Source of the DNA: Massilia rhizosphaerae
Lineage (GTDB): Bacteria; Pseudomonadota; Gammaproteobacteria; Burkholderiales; Burkholderiaceae_D
Length of the DNA: 64,000 nucleotides
Direction: 5' to 3'
Assembly: GCF_016093545.1 (NCBI RefSeq)
Contig: NZ_JADKYX010000004.1
Coordinates: 310,001-374,000 of the forward strand
The notes under the pieces are model-generated. The model ran no database searches and was not told the origin of the DNA. It saw only the letters and a program-made list of their open reading frames with translations. Below are positions 1-10,166 of the stretch, piece after piece (the first letter of the stretch is position 1; each line of letters opens with the position of its first letter). The position numbers and the translations under genes are program-made.

Positions 1-518
1 ACGAGTGGCGTTATCTCGACCACGGCGAGCCGGGCATGGACAACAGCAAGCGTCCGGTCAATCCCGACTTCGTGCTGAACGAGCCGCGCTACGCCGGCGC
101 GTCGATCCTCCTGACCCGCAAGAACTTCGGCTGCGGCTCGTCGCGCGAGCACGCGCCGTGGGCCCTGCAGCAATACGGCTTCCGCGCCATCGTCGCGCCG
201 AGCTTCGCCGACATCTTCTTCAACAACTGCTTCAAGGGCGGCCTGCTGCCGATCGTGCTGGACGAAGCCAAGGTCGACCAGCTGATGAATGAAGTGAAGG
301 CGTTCCCCGGCTACAAGCTCGTCGTCGACCTCGAGAAGCAGACCGTGGGCACGCCGGACGGCCGCCTCGCGTTCGGCTTCGCCATCGACGACTTCCGCAA
401 GTACTGCCTGCTGAACGGCCTGGACGACATCGGCCTCACGTTGCGCCACGCGGACGAGATCCGCGCCTTCGAAGAACGGCATTTAGCAGCACAACCCTGG
501 CTCGCCAACACCATCTGA
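1..518 (+). CDS. leuD: 3-isopropylmalate dehydratase small subunit, 5' partial
   Basis: This is the small subunit of isopropylmalate isomerase, which with LeuC converts 2-isopropylmalate to 3-isopropylmalate in cytosolic leucine synthesis. The frame is open from the window edge, and codons from position 3 read [15 protein letters not shown], so the first ATG at 36 is internal and the true start lies upstream. The family signature [16 protein letters not shown] follows, and the protein ends at TGA 516-518. LeuB begins 12 bases later, which fits one leuCDB operon with leuC just outside the window. About 40 N-terminal residues are probably missing, judged from the usual family length of about 215. 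Confidence 0.95.
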   Translation, partial: EWRYLDHGEPGMDNSKRPVNPDFVLNEPRYAGASILLTRKNFGCGSSREHAPWALQQYGFRAIVAPSFADIFFNNCFKGGLLPIVLDEAKVDQLMNEVKAFPGYKLVVDLEKQTVGTPDGRLAFGFAIDDFRKYCLLNGLDDIGLTLRHADEIRAFEERHLAAQPWLANTI

Positions 519-530
519 ACGAGAACGAGA

Positions 531-1601
531 ATGAAGATTGCAATCCTGCCGGGCGACGGCATCGGTCCCGAAATCACCGCGCAAGCCGTCAAGGTGCTGA
601 ACGCGCTGGGCGAATCGTTTGAACTTGAAAGCGCGGAGGTCGGCGGCGCCGGCTATGCCGCGCACGGGCATCCGCTGCCGCAAGGCACGCTGGCGCTGGC
701 GAAAGCCGCCGACGCCGTGCTGCTGGGCGCCGTCGGCGATTTCAAATATGACTCGCTGGAGCGCTCGCTGCGTCCGGAGCAGGCCATCCTGGGATTGCGC
801 CGCGAACTGGGCCTGTTCGCCAACCTGCGTCCCGCGATCCTGTATCCGGAACTGGCCGGCGCCTCCACCTTGAAGCCGGAAGTGGTCTCGGGCCTGGACA
901 TCCTGATCATCCGCGAGCTGACGGGCGACGTCTATTTCGGCAAGCCGCGCGGCGTGCGCGAATGCCCGGACGGTCCGTTCGCGGGCCAGCGCGAAGGCTT
1001 CGACACGATGCGCTATGCGGAAGGCGAGATCCGCCGCATCGCCCACGTCGCGTTCCAGGCCGCGCGCAAGCGCAACCGCCGCCTGACGAGCATCGACAAG
1101 GCCAACGTGCTGGAGACCTTCCAGTTCTGGCGCGACATCGTCACCGACGTGCACAAGGAATACCAGGACGTCGAGCTCGAACACATGTACATCGATAACG
1201 CCGCGATGCAGCTCGTGCGCGCGCCGAAGAAGTTCGACGTGCTCGTCACCGGCAACATGTTCGGCGACATCCTGTCGGACGAAGCGGCGATGCTGACCGG
1301 TTCGATCGGCATGCTGCCGTCGGCGTCGCTGGACGTCAACAACAAGGGCCTGTACGAACCGTCGCACGGTTCGGCGCCGGACATCGCGGGCAAGGGCATC
1401 GCCAATCCGCTGGCGACCATCCTGTCCGCCGCGATGATGCTGCGCTTCACGCTGGGCAAGGCCGAGCAGGCCGACCGCATCGAAAACGCGGTCAAGAAGG
1501 TGCTGGCCCAGGGCCTGCGCACGCCGGACATCTACGAAGAAGGCACGACGAAGGTCGGCACCGAGCAGATGGGTGAGGCGGTCGTCAACGCATTGGCTTG
1601 A
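531..1601 (+). CDS. leuB: 3-isopropylmalate dehydrogenase
   Basis: LeuB oxidises and decarboxylates 3-isopropylmalate to 2-oxoisocaproate with NAD+. The 356-residue product has the usual family length. It opens with a short hydrophobic strand followed by GDGIGPEI, carries the substrate-binding arginine region ([10 protein letters not shown]), and has the metal-site segment with [12 protein letters not shown] and the nucleotide-binding end [11 protein letters not shown]. The ATG at 531 follows a purine-rich AACGAGAACGAGA stretch. It lies 12 bases after leuD and is very likely co-transcribed with it. Confidence 0.97.
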   Translation: MKIAILPGDGIGPEITAQAVKVLNALGESFELESAEVGGAGYAAHGHPLPQGTLALAKAADAVLLGAVGDFKYDSLERSLRPEQAILGLRRELGLFANLRPAILYPELAGASTLKPEVVSGLDILIIRELTGDVYFGKPRGVRECPDGPFAGQREGFDTMRYAEGEIRRIAHVAFQAARKRNRRLTSIDKANVLETFQFWRDIVTDVHKEYQDVELEHMYIDNAAMQLVRAPKKFDVLVTGNMFGDILSDEAAMLTGSIGMLPSASLDVNNKGLYEPSHGSAPDIAGKGIANPLATILSAAMMLRFTLGKAEQADRIENAVKKVLAQGLRTPDIYEEGTTKVGTEQMGEAVVNALA

Positions 1602-1699
1602 GTTAGCGTTAGCTGTAGGGTGGGCACCTCGTGCCCACCAAATGCAAGCAATCAGGAATACGCCGACTGGGGCGGAATAACTTTAAGCGAGGGATCAAA

Positions 1700-2824
1700 A
1701 TGAAATTAGTAGGTCTGGTTGGTTGGCGCGGCATGGTCGGTTCGGTCCTCATGCAGCGCATGCAGGACGAGGGCGATTTCGCCCACATCGAGCCGGTGTT
1801 CTTCACGACGTCGAATCCCGGCGGCGACGCCCCGAAGATGGCGAAAAACGAAACCAAGCTGAAAAGCGCAACCGACATTGCCGAACTGTCGAAATGCGAG
1901 ATCATCATCTCGTGCCAGGGCGGCGACTACACGACCGAAGTGTTCCCGAAACTGCGCGCCAGCGGCTGGAACGGCTACTGGATCGACGCCGCGTCCACGC
2001 TGCGCATGGAGGACGACGCCGTCATCGTGCTCGACCCGGTCAACCTGAACGTCATCAAGGACGCCATGGTGCGCGGCGTGAAGAATTTCATCGGCGGTAA
2101 CTGCACCGTGTCGTGCATGCTGATGGGCCTGGGCGGCCTGTTCAAGCACGACCTGGTCGACTGGATGACGTCGATGACGTACCAGGCCGCGTCCGGCGGC
2201 GGCGCCCAGCACATGCGCGAACTGCTCACGCAATTCGGCACGATCAACGCGTCCGTCAAGAACCTGCTGGACGATCCGGCATCGGCGATCCTGGAGATCG
2301 ACCGCGGCGTGCTGGCCACCCAGCACGGTCTGTCGGCCGAGGAAACCAAGCAGTTCGGCGTGCCGCTGGCCGGCAACCTGATCCCCTGGATCGACAAGGA
2401 CCTGGGCAACGGCCAGTCGAAGGAAGAGTGGAAGGGCGGCGCCGAGACCAACAAGATCCTCGGCCGCAACGCAGCCGGCAACAATGTGATCCCGGTCGAC
2501 GGCCTGTGCGTCCGCATCGGCGCGATGCGCTGCCACTCGCAGGCGCTGACCATCAAGCTGAAGAAGGACGTGCCGCTGGACGAGATCAACGACATCATCG
2601 CGAACGACAACCAGTGGGTGAAATTCGTGCCGAACACGCGCGAAGCGTCGGTGCGCGACCTGACCCCGGCTGCCGTCACGGGCAGCCTGACGATCCCGGT
2701 CGGCCGCGTGCGCAAGATGTCGATGGGCCCGGAATACATCTCCGCGTTCACCGTCGGCGACCAGTTGCTGTGGGGCGCCGCCGAGCCGCTGCGCCGCATG
2801 TTGCGCATCGTCCTGGACAAGTGA
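1700..2824 (+). CDS. asd: aspartate-semialdehyde dehydrogenase
   Basis: Asd makes L-aspartate 4-semialdehyde from aspartyl phosphate with NADPH, the branch point to lysine/diaminopimelate, methionine and threonine. The 374-residue protein starts with the nucleotide-binding GWRGMVGS loop and has the catalytic cysteine at residue 135 in GGNCTVSCM, the same number as in the E. coli enzyme. The open frame continues upstream to 1631, but the ATG at 1700 is chosen because GCGAGGG lies just ahead of it and the protein then begins with [11 protein letters not shown] as in homologues. A strong hairpin terminator follows it. The hom gene of the same pathway is in this window at 54830. Confidence 0.96.
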   Translation: MKLVGLVGWRGMVGSVLMQRMQDEGDFAHIEPVFFTTSNPGGDAPKMAKNETKLKSATDIAELSKCEIIISCQGGDYTTEVFPKLRASGWNGYWIDAASTLRMEDDAVIVLDPVNLNVIKDAMVRGVKNFIGGNCTVSCMLMGLGGLFKHDLVDWMTSMTYQAASGGGAQHMRELLTQFGTINASVKNLLDDPASAILEIDRGVLATQHGLSAEETKQFGVPLAGNLIPWIDKDLGNGQSKEEWKGGAETNKILGRNAAGNNVIPVDGLCVRIGAMRCHSQALTIKLKKDVPLDEINDIIANDNQWVKFVPNTREASVRDLTPAAVTGSLTIPVGRVRKMSMGPEYISAFTVGDQLLWGAAEPLRRMLRIVLDK

Positions 2825-2842
2825 TGTAATCTGTCACCTGCG

Positions 2843-2887
2843 GGCGGAATGAAAAGGGCGGCCCGGGTCGCCCTTTTTCATTCCGCC
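2843..2887 (+). terminator. intrinsic terminator after asd
   Basis: GGCGGAATGAAAAGGGCG (2843-2860) pairs with CGCCCTTTTTCATTCCGCC (2869-2887) around an 8-base loop. The T run sits inside the descending arm, typical of a long A/T-closed terminator. It should separate the leu-asd unit from fimV. Confidence 0.75.
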
Positions 2888-3117
2888 GACCGCGACGGCT
2901 TATCCTCCGTACATGACGAATTGACACCGAACCATCCAAAAAACATCACAAGTCTGAATAGACCGTCTACATATCTCAGACTCGCTGAATGTTTCTCCCC
3001 GCAGAACTTGCATGCCACAGTGCATGATGATATGTTGCTGAGACCTCCGGGCATGGTCGCACGCCCCCGTCAACCCACTCCGCTTTCGAATCTATGCATG
3101 TCACTCACCGCTTTCCG

Positions 3118-6100
3118 ATGAAGTCGTCCGCGTTGAAAAAGCTCACCGCGGCGGTCGCAAGTGCGCTGGTCCTGACGTCCGCGGCGCATGCGGCCGGCCT
3201 CGGCAAGCTCACGGTGTTGTCCGCGCTCGGCCAGCCGCTGCGCGCCGAGATCGAATTGACGGCGGTGTCCGGGGACGAATCGTCCGGACTCACGGCCAAG
3301 CTGGCGTCGCCGGATGCGTTCAAGGCCGCCAACATCGATTTCAATCCCGCCCTGCTGTCGCTGCGCTTCAACGTCGAGCAGCGCGGCGGGCGCCAGTTCA
3401 TCCGCGTCAGCTCCACGCAGCCGCTGAACGAGCCGTTCGTCGACATGCTGCTGGAACTGTCGTGGAACAACGGCCGCCTCGTGCGCGAATACACGTTCCT
3501 GCTCGACCCGGCCGAACTGCGCGCGACGCAGTCGGCCCAGGTCGCGGCCGGCGAGGCGCGGCCCGCACCGCGCCCGCAAGCCGCGGCGCCGGCACCCGCG
3601 CAGCCGCGCCCCGGTGAGGCGCCGCGCGCCGCGCCCGCACCGCGCGGCCGCGTGCATCCCGCCACGGAAGGCGAGGGTGCGCAGACCGCCGCCGCGCCGT
3701 CGACATACCACGTCAAGCCGGGCGACAGCCTGGGCCGCATCGCGACCCAGCTCAAGCCCGTCGACGTCTCGCTCGACATGATGCTCGTCGCGCTGTACCG
3801 CGCGAACCCCGAGGCCTTCATCGACAAGAACATGAACCGCCTCAAGTCGGGCCGCATCCTGCGCGTGCCGTCGGCCGACGTCGTGCGCGCCACCGACGAC
3901 GCCGAGGCGCATGGCGTCGTCGTCGCCCACGCGGCCGACTTCAACGCCTACCGCAACAAGCTGGCGGGCCAGGTGGGCGCGTCCGAGCCCGTCAAGACCC
4001 CGCAGGCGGGGCAGAGCGCGGCCGGCAAGATCACGGCCAAGGTCGAGGAACGCCCGACTGCCGCCAACGAATCCGTGGACAAGCTGCGCCTGTCGAAGGC
4101 CGCGCCGCAGGCGCCCGCCGGCAAGGGCGCGACGATGAGCGCCGAGGACCGCATCGCCAAGGAAAAGGAATTGGCCGATGCGCAGTCGCGCGTGCGCGAG
4201 CTCGAACGCAATGTGAACGACCTCGAGAAGCTGGCCACGATCAAGAACAAGGCCGGCGCCGAAGCGGAAAAGAACGCGTCGACGCCGTCCGCCGCGCCCG
4301 CGAAACCGCCGGTCGCGGCCGCGCCGCATGCGCAGCCGGCGCCGAAGAAGCTGCCGACCATCAAACCCGCGGCCAAGCCCGCCGCTCCGCCGGAACCGGG
4401 CCTGATGGACTTCATCATGAACAACCTGGCGCTGGTCGGCGGCGGCGCGGCCGCGCTGCTGCTGGGCGGCCTGCTCGTCGCCCAGCGCCGCAAGCAGAAG
4501 ACCGTCAAGCCGGTGGTGGAGCCGTCGATCCTCGGCGTGCCGACCGAGCCGGCGCACTCGATGTTCGCCGAGACGGGCGGGCAGAGCGTCGACACGAACA
4601 ACAGCGTCTTCAATTCCAGCTTCGCGCCGTCGGCCAGCCAGCTCGACACGAACGAAGTGGATCCGGTGGCGGAAGCCGACGTCTACATCGCCTACGGCCG
4701 CGACGCCCAGGCCGAGGAAATCCTCAAGGAAGCCCTGCGCACGCATCCGGAACGCTATCCGGTGCGCCTGAAGCTGCTCGAGATCTATGCCGCCCGCAAG
4801 GACCAGCGCGCGTTCGAGGCGCAGGCCACGGAGCTCTACGCGATGACGCGCGGCCAGGGCGACGAGTGGGCGCAGGCCGCCGCGCTGGGCCTGTCCATCG
4901 ACGCGCACAACCCGCTGTACGCGCACACCGCCGCGCCCACCGGCCCGGCGCCGAGCACCGAGGAGCTGGGCCAGCAGGCGTTGCTGTCGAAGGAACTGGA
5001 CGACGTCTTCGGCGCGCCCGTCGCGGAGGCGCACCTCGCGGAGGCGCACCTCGCGGACACCCATGTCGCCGAGGAGCCGATCGATTTCAGCCAGCATTTC
5101 GCCGACGCGATGGCGACGGCCCAGCCGGCACCGGCGCCGGTGACGAATGCGCCGTCGACCGAGCCGGCGCCTGTCGAGGACGACCACGTGCTCGACTTCG
5201 ACCTGGGCGGCCTGGCGTTCGAGCCGGTGGAGCCGGCGGCCGCGCCGCAGGCCGCACCGCAGGCCGCGCAGCCGGTCGCCGCCGCGGACGACGTGCCCGA
5301 CCTGGAATTCGACATGAGCGCGTTCGAGGCGCCGACGGCCGCCCCGGCGCCGGTCGAACCGCTGGCCGCGCCGGCCGCCGAGCCGGAGAAGGCGGAGCAC
5401 GACCCGCTCGACTTCGCGTTCGACATGGATTTCGCCGCCCCGGCCGCGAATCCGGTGCCGCAGCTGGAAGAGCACACGGAAGACGATCTGCTGGCTCCGG
5501 CCGCAGCCCCGGCCGAGGCAACGGCCGCCGCCGCCGACATCGAGATGGCCAACCTGGCGCGCGAATTCGACCTGCCCGACCTGCCGACGGAGCTGCAGGC
5601 CAGCCTGCCGCCCGAGCCGGAACCGCAGGCCGCGGCCGCCGAGCGCGATCCGATGTTCGATCTCGACGCGATGGATTTCGACATGGCGGAGACGCCGGCC
5701 GCGCCAAGCCCGGCCTCGATCCCGCCGGCCGCGCTGGACGAGCACCTGTTCGACATTCCGGCCACGCCGGCCCCGGCCGACGCGGCGTTCGCCGAGCCTG
5801 ACCGGGTCACGCCTGACCGCATCGTGCTGGAACCGGCGGCGCCGCAGTTCGACATGGGCGGCTTCGACCTCGACCTGCCGGCCGACGGTTCGCTGCCGCT
5901 GCCGGAAGTGCAGGCGCTGTCCGAGCCGGCCTTCGCCGCGCCGGCCGAACCGGCCGAACCGGCCGCGCTGTCGGCGGCCCACATGGAGATGGAGACGAAG
6001 CTCGACCTGGCCATCGCCTACCAGGAAATCGGCGACAAGGAAGGGGCGCGTGAGCTGCTCGACGAAGTCATCCGCGGTGGCAACCCCGAGCAGGCGGCGC

Positions 6101-6132
6101 GCGCCAACTCGATGCGCGCGGCGCTGGCGTGA
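3118..6132 (+). CDS. fimV: FimV/HubP-type polar hub protein
   Basis: FimV proteins are inner-membrane, peptidoglycan-binding hubs that organise the cell pole and type IV pili. This 1004-residue protein has a signal peptide (residues 1 to about 26, ending in SAAHA), a FimV N-terminal domain (about 27-150), a LysM-type motif around 205-260 (YHVKPGDSLGRI), a short coiled coil (about 345-375), one membrane segment near 430-460, a TPR-like helix block (about 520-580), a very acidic Ala/Pro-rich cytosolic linker, and the conserved FimV C-terminal domain (about 955-1004, KLDLAIAYQEIGDKEGARELL split over its helices). The start at 3118 is preferred to 3094 because it begins with the positively charged signal peptide MKSSALKKL. 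The asd-fimV-truA order is the one known from Pseudomonas. Confidence 0.9.
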   Translation: MKSSALKKLTAAVASALVLTSAAHAAGLGKLTVLSALGQPLRAEIELTAVSGDESSGLTAKLASPDAFKAANIDFNPALLSLRFNVEQRGGRQFIRVSSTQPLNEPFVDMLLELSWNNGRLVREYTFLLDPAELRATQSAQVAAGEARPAPRPQAAAPAPAQPRPGEAPRAAPAPRGRVHPATEGEGAQTAAAPSTYHVKPGDSLGRIATQLKPVDVSLDMMLVALYRANPEAFIDKNMNRLKSGRILRVPSADVVRATDDAEAHGVVVAHAADFNAYRNKLAGQVGASEPVKTPQAGQSAAGKITAKVEERPTAANESVDKLRLSKAAPQAPAGKGATMSAEDRIAKEKELADAQSRVRELERNVNDLEKLATIKNKAGAEAEKNASTPSAAPAKPPVAAAPHAQPAPKKLPTIKPAAKPAAPPEPGLMDFIMNNLALVGGGAAALLLGGLLVAQRRKQKTVKPVVEPSILGVPTEPAHSMFAETGGQSVDTNNSVFNSSFAPSASQLDTNEVDPVAEADVYIAYGRDAQAEEILKEALRTHPERYPVRLKLLEIYAARKDQRAFEAQATELYAMTRGQGDEWAQAAALGLSIDAHNPLYAHTAAPTGPAPSTEELGQQALLSKELDDVFGAPVAEAHLAEAHLADTHVAEEPIDFSQHFADAMATAQPAPAPVTNAPSTEPAPVEDDHVLDFDLGGLAFEPVEPAAAPQAAPQAAQPVAAADDVPDLEFDMSAFEAPTAAPAPVEPLAAPAAEPEKAEHDPLDFAFDMDFAAPAANPVPQLEEHTEDDLLAPAAAPAEATAAAADIEMANLAREFDLPDLPTELQASLPPEPEPQAAAAERDPMFDLDAMDFDMAETPAAPSPASIPPAALDEHLFDIPATPAPADAAFAEPDRVTPDRIVLEPAAPQFDMGGFDLDLPADGSLPLPEVQALSEPAFAAPAEPAEPAALSAAHMEMETKLDLAIAYQEIGDKEGARELLDEVIRGGNPEQAARANSMRAALA
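5023..5067 (+). repeat. 15-bp tandem repeat in the fimV linker
   Basis: Two identical 15-base units, GCGGAGGCGCACCTC, run head to tail (5023-5052) and a diverged third unit follows (5053-5067). They encode AEAHL, AEAHL and ADTHV. The repeat keeps the frame and lies in the disordered acidic linker, so length change here should be tolerated. Confidence 0.7.
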
Positions 6133-6144
6133 GGTAACGGGTCT

Positions 6145-6942
6145 TTGGCACGCATCGCTTTGGGTGTCCAGTACGTGGGCACCGCCTGGAACGGGTATCA
6201 GAAACAGCCATCGCGCGACACGGTCCAGGATCAGCTGGAAATCGCGCTCGAAAAATTCGCCTGCACGCCGCTCGCGACGACGTGCGCCGGCCGCACCGAC
6301 GCCGGCGTGCACGCCATCGAGCAGGTCGTCCATTTCGACACGGACCTCGAGCGCGCGCCGCAATCGTGGGTGCGCGGCACCAACGCCTTCCTGCCCGAAT
6401 CGATCGTCGTGCGCTGGGCCCACGTGGTCGCGCCGGACGCGGAAGGGCAGGACTTCCACGCGCGCTTTTCGGCCCGCTCGCGCACTTATCACTATGTGCT
6501 GTACAACCACGCCAACCCGTCCGCGCTGCTGGCCGGCCGCGCCGGCTGGGTGTTCCGCCCGCTCGACGTGGACCGCATGCGCAAAGCAGCCGCCCACCTG
6601 ATCGGCACGCACGACTTCACGAGCTTCCGCGCGTCCGGCTGCCAGGCGAATTCGCCCGTCAAGCAGATGCACGAGATCGGGATCGAGCGCAACGGCGACG
6701 TGATCGTGTTCACGGTGCGCGCGTCCGCGTTCCTGCATCACATGGTGCGCAACATCGTCGGCTCGCTGATCTACGTGGGGACGGGGCGCAACGAGCCGGG
6801 CTGGATGGCCGAGGTGCTCGACGCGCGCTCGCGCGACGCCGCCGCGCCCACCTTCATGCCGGATGGGCTGTACCTTGCTACAATCGACTACGATCCGAAG
6901 TGGGGCTTGCCGCAGGAGCCGGTGGCCGCGCCTTGGCTATAG
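6145..6942 (+). CDS. truA: tRNA pseudouridine(38-40) synthase
   Basis: TruA converts uridines 38-40 of the tRNA anticodon arm to pseudouridine. The 265-residue protein has the catalytic aspartate at residue 52 in GRTDAGVHA and the family segments YHYVLYN and MVRNIVGSL. The start is TTG at 6145: no in-frame ATG lies nearby, the N-terminus [12 protein letters not shown] matches the family, and GAGGTAACGG (6131-6140) provides a ribosome site. It begins 12 bases after fimV and is probably translated from the same transcript. Confidence 0.95.
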   Translation: MARIALGVQYVGTAWNGYQKQPSRDTVQDQLEIALEKFACTPLATTCAGRTDAGVHAIEQVVHFDTDLERAPQSWVRGTNAFLPESIVVRWAHVVAPDAEGQDFHARFSARSRTYHYVLYNHANPSALLAGRAGWVFRPLDVDRMRKAAAHLIGTHDFTSFRASGCQANSPVKQMHEIGIERNGDVIVFTVRASAFLHHMVRNIVGSLIYVGTGRNEPGWMAEVLDARSRDAAAPTFMPDGLYLATIDYDPKWGLPQEPVAAPWL

Positions 6943-6953
6943 GAGTTAGCCTA

Positions 6954-7110
6954 GGGGTCAGAGCCCGAATTTGTTTTTGGGGGCTCTGACCCCGGTGTTC
7001 TGCCGCGACGTCTCCATAATTCGAAACCCAACAACCCAACAATTGGCTGAGCAACGGCTGGCGACTTCGGGGTCAGAGCCCCTGGAGAACCAAAATCGGG
7101 CTCTGACCCC
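6954..7110. repeat. GGGGTCAGAGC repeat element, copy 1
   Basis: Two hairpins are built from the same 13-mer. GGGGTCAGAGCCC at 6954-6966 pairs perfectly with GGGCTCTGACCCC at 6981-6993, and GGGGTCAGAGCCC at 7069-7081 pairs with GGGCTCTGACCCC at 7098-7110. About 75 bases of unrelated sequence separate them. Three related elements occur elsewhere in the window. This copy fills the truA-trpF gap and ends 16 bases before the trpF ATG. Confidence 0.9.
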
Positions 7111-7126
7111 TCGATAACCCCTCGAT

Positions 7127-7822
7127 ATGCCCCGTACCCGAATCAAGATCTGCGGCATCACCCGCACTGAAGACCTGCACGCCGCCGTCGCCGCCGGCGC
7201 CGACGCCCTCGGTTTCGTGTTCTACGCAAAGAGTCCCCGTTACGTCACCGCCAAGCGCTATGCGAACCTCGCGCGGGAACTGCCCCCGTTCGTGAACGCC
7301 GTCGCGTTGTTCGTCAACGCGACCGTGGACGAGGTCCGCGCCGTCGTCGCGGCCGGGCCGGTCGCGCTGCTGCAATTCCATGGCGACGAGTCGCCCGACC
7401 AGTGCGCGGCGCTGGCGGACGCCGTGCAACGCCCGTTCGTGCGGGCGTTCCGGGTAAAACCCGACACGACCGCCGCCGATTTGCTAGAATCGGAAGCTCA
7501 ATACCGCGCCGCGTCGCCGTGGTTCTCGGGCCTCCTGCTCGACACCTACGTGGATGCCTATGGCGGCGCAGGAAAGGTTTTCGATTGGTCTCTTATTCCA
7601 AAAGAGCTCGCGCCTCGGGTCGTTTTGAGTGGTGGCTTGAGCGTACACAACGTGACTGGCGCGGTGGCGCAGGTACGTCCCTTCGCGGTCGACATCAGTA
7701 GCGGTGTCGAGGCGGCGAAGGGGATCAAGGATGCCCGCAAGATCGCCGCGTTCGTCGACGCGGTGCGGGCCGGCGATGCCACACTCGAAAGCCAGACACA
7801 CCATGAAAGCCAATCAAGTTAA
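7127..7822 (+). CDS. trpF: phosphoribosylanthranilate isomerase
   Basis: TrpF performs the Amadori rearrangement of N-(5-phosphoribosyl)anthranilate, the third step of tryptophan synthesis from chorismate. The 231-residue TIM-barrel protein begins [13 protein letters not shown] with the catalytic cysteine in KICG, has the general-acid region [11 protein letters not shown], and ends with the phosphate-binding [12 protein letters not shown]. No Shine-Dalgarno sequence is visible before the ATG; a 9-base motif, CCCTCGATA, is repeated there instead and repeat copy 1 lies just upstream. The 3' end overlaps trpB by 20 bases, so trpF and trpB are probably translationally coupled. Confidence 0.95.
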   Translation: MPRTRIKICGITRTEDLHAAVAAGADALGFVFYAKSPRYVTAKRYANLARELPPFVNAVALFVNATVDEVRAVVAAGPVALLQFHGDESPDQCAALADAVQRPFVRAFRVKPDTTAADLLESEAQYRAASPWFSGLLLDTYVDAYGGAGKVFDWSLIPKELAPRVVLSGGLSVHNVTGAVAQVRPFAVDISSGVEAAKGIKDARKIAAFVDAVRAGDATLESQTHHESQSS

Positions 7823-9047
7823 CGGCGCCCAGGCGCTGTTCAAGACCCCCGACTACCACCTGCCGGACGCCACCGGCCACTTCGGCCCCTACGGCGGCTC
7901 GTTCGTCGCCGAGACGCTCAGCCACGCGCTGGCCGAGCTGAACGAAGCGTACGCCCGCTACAGCCAGGATCCCGAGTTCCTCGAAGAATTCCGCTACGAG
8001 CTGGCGCACTTCGTCGGCCGCCCGTCGCCCGTCTACCACGCCAAGCGCTGGTCGCAGCAGGGCGGCGGCGCGCAGATCTACTTCAAGCGCGAAGACCTGA
8101 ACCACACGGGCGCCCACAAGATCAACAACGTGATCGGCCAGGCGCTGCTGGCCAGGCGCATGGGCAAGCCGCGCATCATCGCCGAGACGGGCGCCGGCCA
8201 GCACGGCGTCGCGACGGCCACGATCTGCGCCCGCTTCGGCCTCGAATGCGTGATCTACATGGGGAGCGAGGACGTCAAGCGCCAGGCGCAGAACGTCTAC
8301 CGCATGAAACTGCTGGGCGCGACCGTCGTGCCGGTGGAATCGGGTTCGAAGACCTTGAAGGACGCGCTGAACGAAGCGATGCGCGACTGGGTCACGAACA
8401 TCGAGAACACGTTCTACATCATCGGCACGGTCGCCGGTCCGCACCCGTATCCGATGATGGTGCGCGACTTCCAGTCCGTGATCGGCGAGGAATGCCGCGT
8501 GCAGATGCCGCAGATGACGGGCCGCCAGCCGGACTACGTCGTCGCCTGCATCGGCGGCGGCTCGAACGCGATGGGCATCTTCTATCCGTACATCGACGAG
8601 CCGGGCGTGAAGCTGGTGGGCGTCGAGGCGGCGGGCGAGGGCCTGGACTCCGGCAAGCACGCGGCTTCCTTGAGCGCCGGCCTGCCCGGCGTCCTGCACG
8701 GCAACCGCACCTACCTGCTGCAGGACGAGCACGGCCAGATCATCGAGACGCATTCCGTGTCGGCCGGCCTGGACTACCCGGGCGTCGGGCCGGAACACGC
8801 GTGGCTGAAGGACAGCCAGCGCGCGCAGTACGTGTCGATCACGGACGACGAGGCGCTGGCCGCCTTCCACGACTGCTGCCGCATCGAAGGCATCATCCCG
8901 GCGCTGGAATCGTCGCACGCGATCGCCTACGCGGCCAAGCTGGCGCCGACCTTGCCGGCCGACCAGATCATCCTGGTGAACCTGTCGGGCCGCGGCGACA
9001 AGGACATGCACACGGTGGCGCAACGGGCGGGACTCAACTTCGGCTGA
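7803..9047 (+). CDS. trpB: tryptophan synthase beta chain
   Basis: TrpB condenses indole, channelled from TrpA, with L-serine to give tryptophan using pyridoxal phosphate. The protein has 414 residues; the PLP lysine is K106 in HTGAHKINN, and the phosphate-cradle glycines are in [10 protein letters not shown]. The frame extends upstream inside trpF to 7704, but the ATG at 7803 gives [10 protein letters not shown] and a normal-length protein. It overlaps trpF by 20 bases and precedes trpA by 41 bases. In Pseudomonas the trpBA pair is elsewhere; here it is inserted between trpF and accD, the usual betaproteobacterial order. Confidence 0.97.
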   Translation: MKANQVNGAQALFKTPDYHLPDATGHFGPYGGSFVAETLSHALAELNEAYARYSQDPEFLEEFRYELAHFVGRPSPVYHAKRWSQQGGGAQIYFKREDLNHTGAHKINNVIGQALLARRMGKPRIIAETGAGQHGVATATICARFGLECVIYMGSEDVKRQAQNVYRMKLLGATVVPVESGSKTLKDALNEAMRDWVTNIENTFYIIGTVAGPHPYPMMVRDFQSVIGEECRVQMPQMTGRQPDYVVACIGGGSNAMGIFYPYIDEPGVKLVGVEAAGEGLDSGKHAASLSAGLPGVLHGNRTYLLQDEHGQIIETHSVSAGLDYPGVGPEHAWLKDSQRAQYVSITDDEALAAFHDCCRIEGIIPALESSHAIAYAAKLAPTLPADQIILVNLSGRGDKDMHTVAQRAGLNFG

Positions 9048-9088
9048 GCCCCCATCCATCGTTCGCAACCACATTCAAGGAAAACAGC

Positions 9089-9886
9089 ATGTCCCGTATC
9101 GCACACACCTTCGCCGCCCTGAAAGAGCAGGGCAAGACCGGTCTCGTCACCTTCATCACGGCCGGCGACCCGGCCCCGGAGCTGACCGTCCCGCTGCTGC
9201 ACGCCCTCGTGGAAGGCGGCGCCGACGTCCTCGAGCTGGGCGTTCCGTTCTCCGACCCGATGGCGGAAGGACCCGTCATCCAGCGCGCCTGCGAGCGCGC
9301 CCTCACGTTCGGCGTCAGCATGACCGACGTGTTCGCCCAGGTCGCGGAATTCCGCAAGACGAATCAGCATACCCCGGTCGTGCTGATGGGTTACGCGAAC
9401 CCCATCGAGCGCATGGGCCAGAGCGAATTCGTCCGCCGCGCCAGGGCCGCCGGTGCCGACGGCGCCATCGTCGTCGACTACCCGCCGGAAGAATGCGAGG
9501 CGTTCGCCGCCGAGATGAAGGCCGCCGACCTCGACCTGATCTTCCTGCTCGCCCCGACGTCGACCACGGAACGCGTGAAGCAGGTCGCGCGCTACGGCAG
9601 CGGCTTCTCGTACTACGTGTCGCTGAAGGGCGTGACGGGCGCGGGCGGCATCGACACGGCCGACGTGGCCAAGCGCGTGGCCGCGATCCGCGAGCACGTC
9701 AAGCTGCCGATCGGCGTGGGTTTCGGCATCCGCGACGCGCAGACGGCGAAATCGGTGGCGGCGGTGGCGGACGCTGTCGTCATCGGCAGCCGCATCATCC
9801 AGGAACTGGAAAACACGCCGAAGGAACAAGGCCCGGCGGCCGTGCGCGCCTTCGTCGCCGGCATCCGCGCCGCCCTGGACGCCTGA
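9089..9886 (+). CDS. trpA: tryptophan synthase alpha chain
   Basis: TrpA cleaves indole-3-glycerol phosphate to indole and glyceraldehyde 3-phosphate and passes indole to TrpB. The 265-residue TIM barrel has catalytic Glu49 in [10 protein letters not shown]. The second catalytic position, Asp60 in Salmonella, is glutamate here (PMAEGPVIQ), a conservative change I recall from other betaproteobacteria. The long frame is open far upstream inside trpB, but ATG 9089 gives [12 protein letters not shown], the expected N-terminus, and CAAGGA lies about 8 bases ahead. Repeat copy 2 starts on the base after the stop codon. Confidence 0.96.
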   Translation: MSRIAHTFAALKEQGKTGLVTFITAGDPAPELTVPLLHALVEGGADVLELGVPFSDPMAEGPVIQRACERALTFGVSMTDVFAQVAEFRKTNQHTPVVLMGYANPIERMGQSEFVRRARAAGADGAIVVDYPPEECEAFAAEMKAADLDLIFLLAPTSTTERVKQVARYGSGFSYYVSLKGVTGAGGIDTADVAKRVAAIREHVKLPIGVGFGIRDAQTAKSVAAVADAVVIGSRIIQELENTPKEQGPAAVRAFVAGIRAALDA

Positions 9887-10081
9887 AATTCGGGGTCAGA
9901 GCATAAACTCGGGGTCAGAGCACTTTTTCGAGCAGTTGATTAGCGGATGCGCTTGATCCATCGGCCAGAGGACGTATAGCTGCGCTGTTGCGGAATCAAT
10001 TGATCGACGGCGAATTTCGCGCCTTCGGAAAAATGTGCTCTGACCCCGAATCTGCATAAAAAAATGCTCGGACCCCGAATT
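9887..10081. repeat. GGGGTCAGAGC repeat element, copy 2
   Basis: Two direct copies of the motif (GGGGTCAGAGC at 9892-9902, GGGGTCAGAGCAC at 9911-9923) face two inverted copies (GTGCTCTGACCCC at 10035-10047 and the one-base variant TGCTCGGACCCC at 10065-10076). Each motif is bordered by AATTC or a close variant on its outer side. The 110-base core shows no coding potential and differs from the cores of the other copies. The element sits directly after the trpA stop. Confidence 0.9.
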
Positions 10082-10166
10082 GATATTGATGCGATCGATT
10101 TTCTTGGGGGAAATGGCGGGATAGAGTGGAGAGGCAGTTTTCCTCCACTTCACTCCGGCATCCACC

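Noticed and set aside
2921..2926. TTGACA upstream of fimV
   Set aside because: No acceptable -10 lies 15-19 bases downstream (CATCAC region), so it is not called as a promoter.
3070..6741. Minus-strand open frame of 1223 codons opposite fimV and truA
   Set aside because: It is rich in Arg, Gly and Val with no domain, and lies exactly opposite two clear genes; such long antisense frames arise from high GC at third codon positions.
6954..7110. The GGGGTCAGAGC repeats as a CRISPR array
   Set aside because: Motifs are 11-13 bases, occur in inverted pairs at scattered sites, lack regular spacers, and no cas genes are present.
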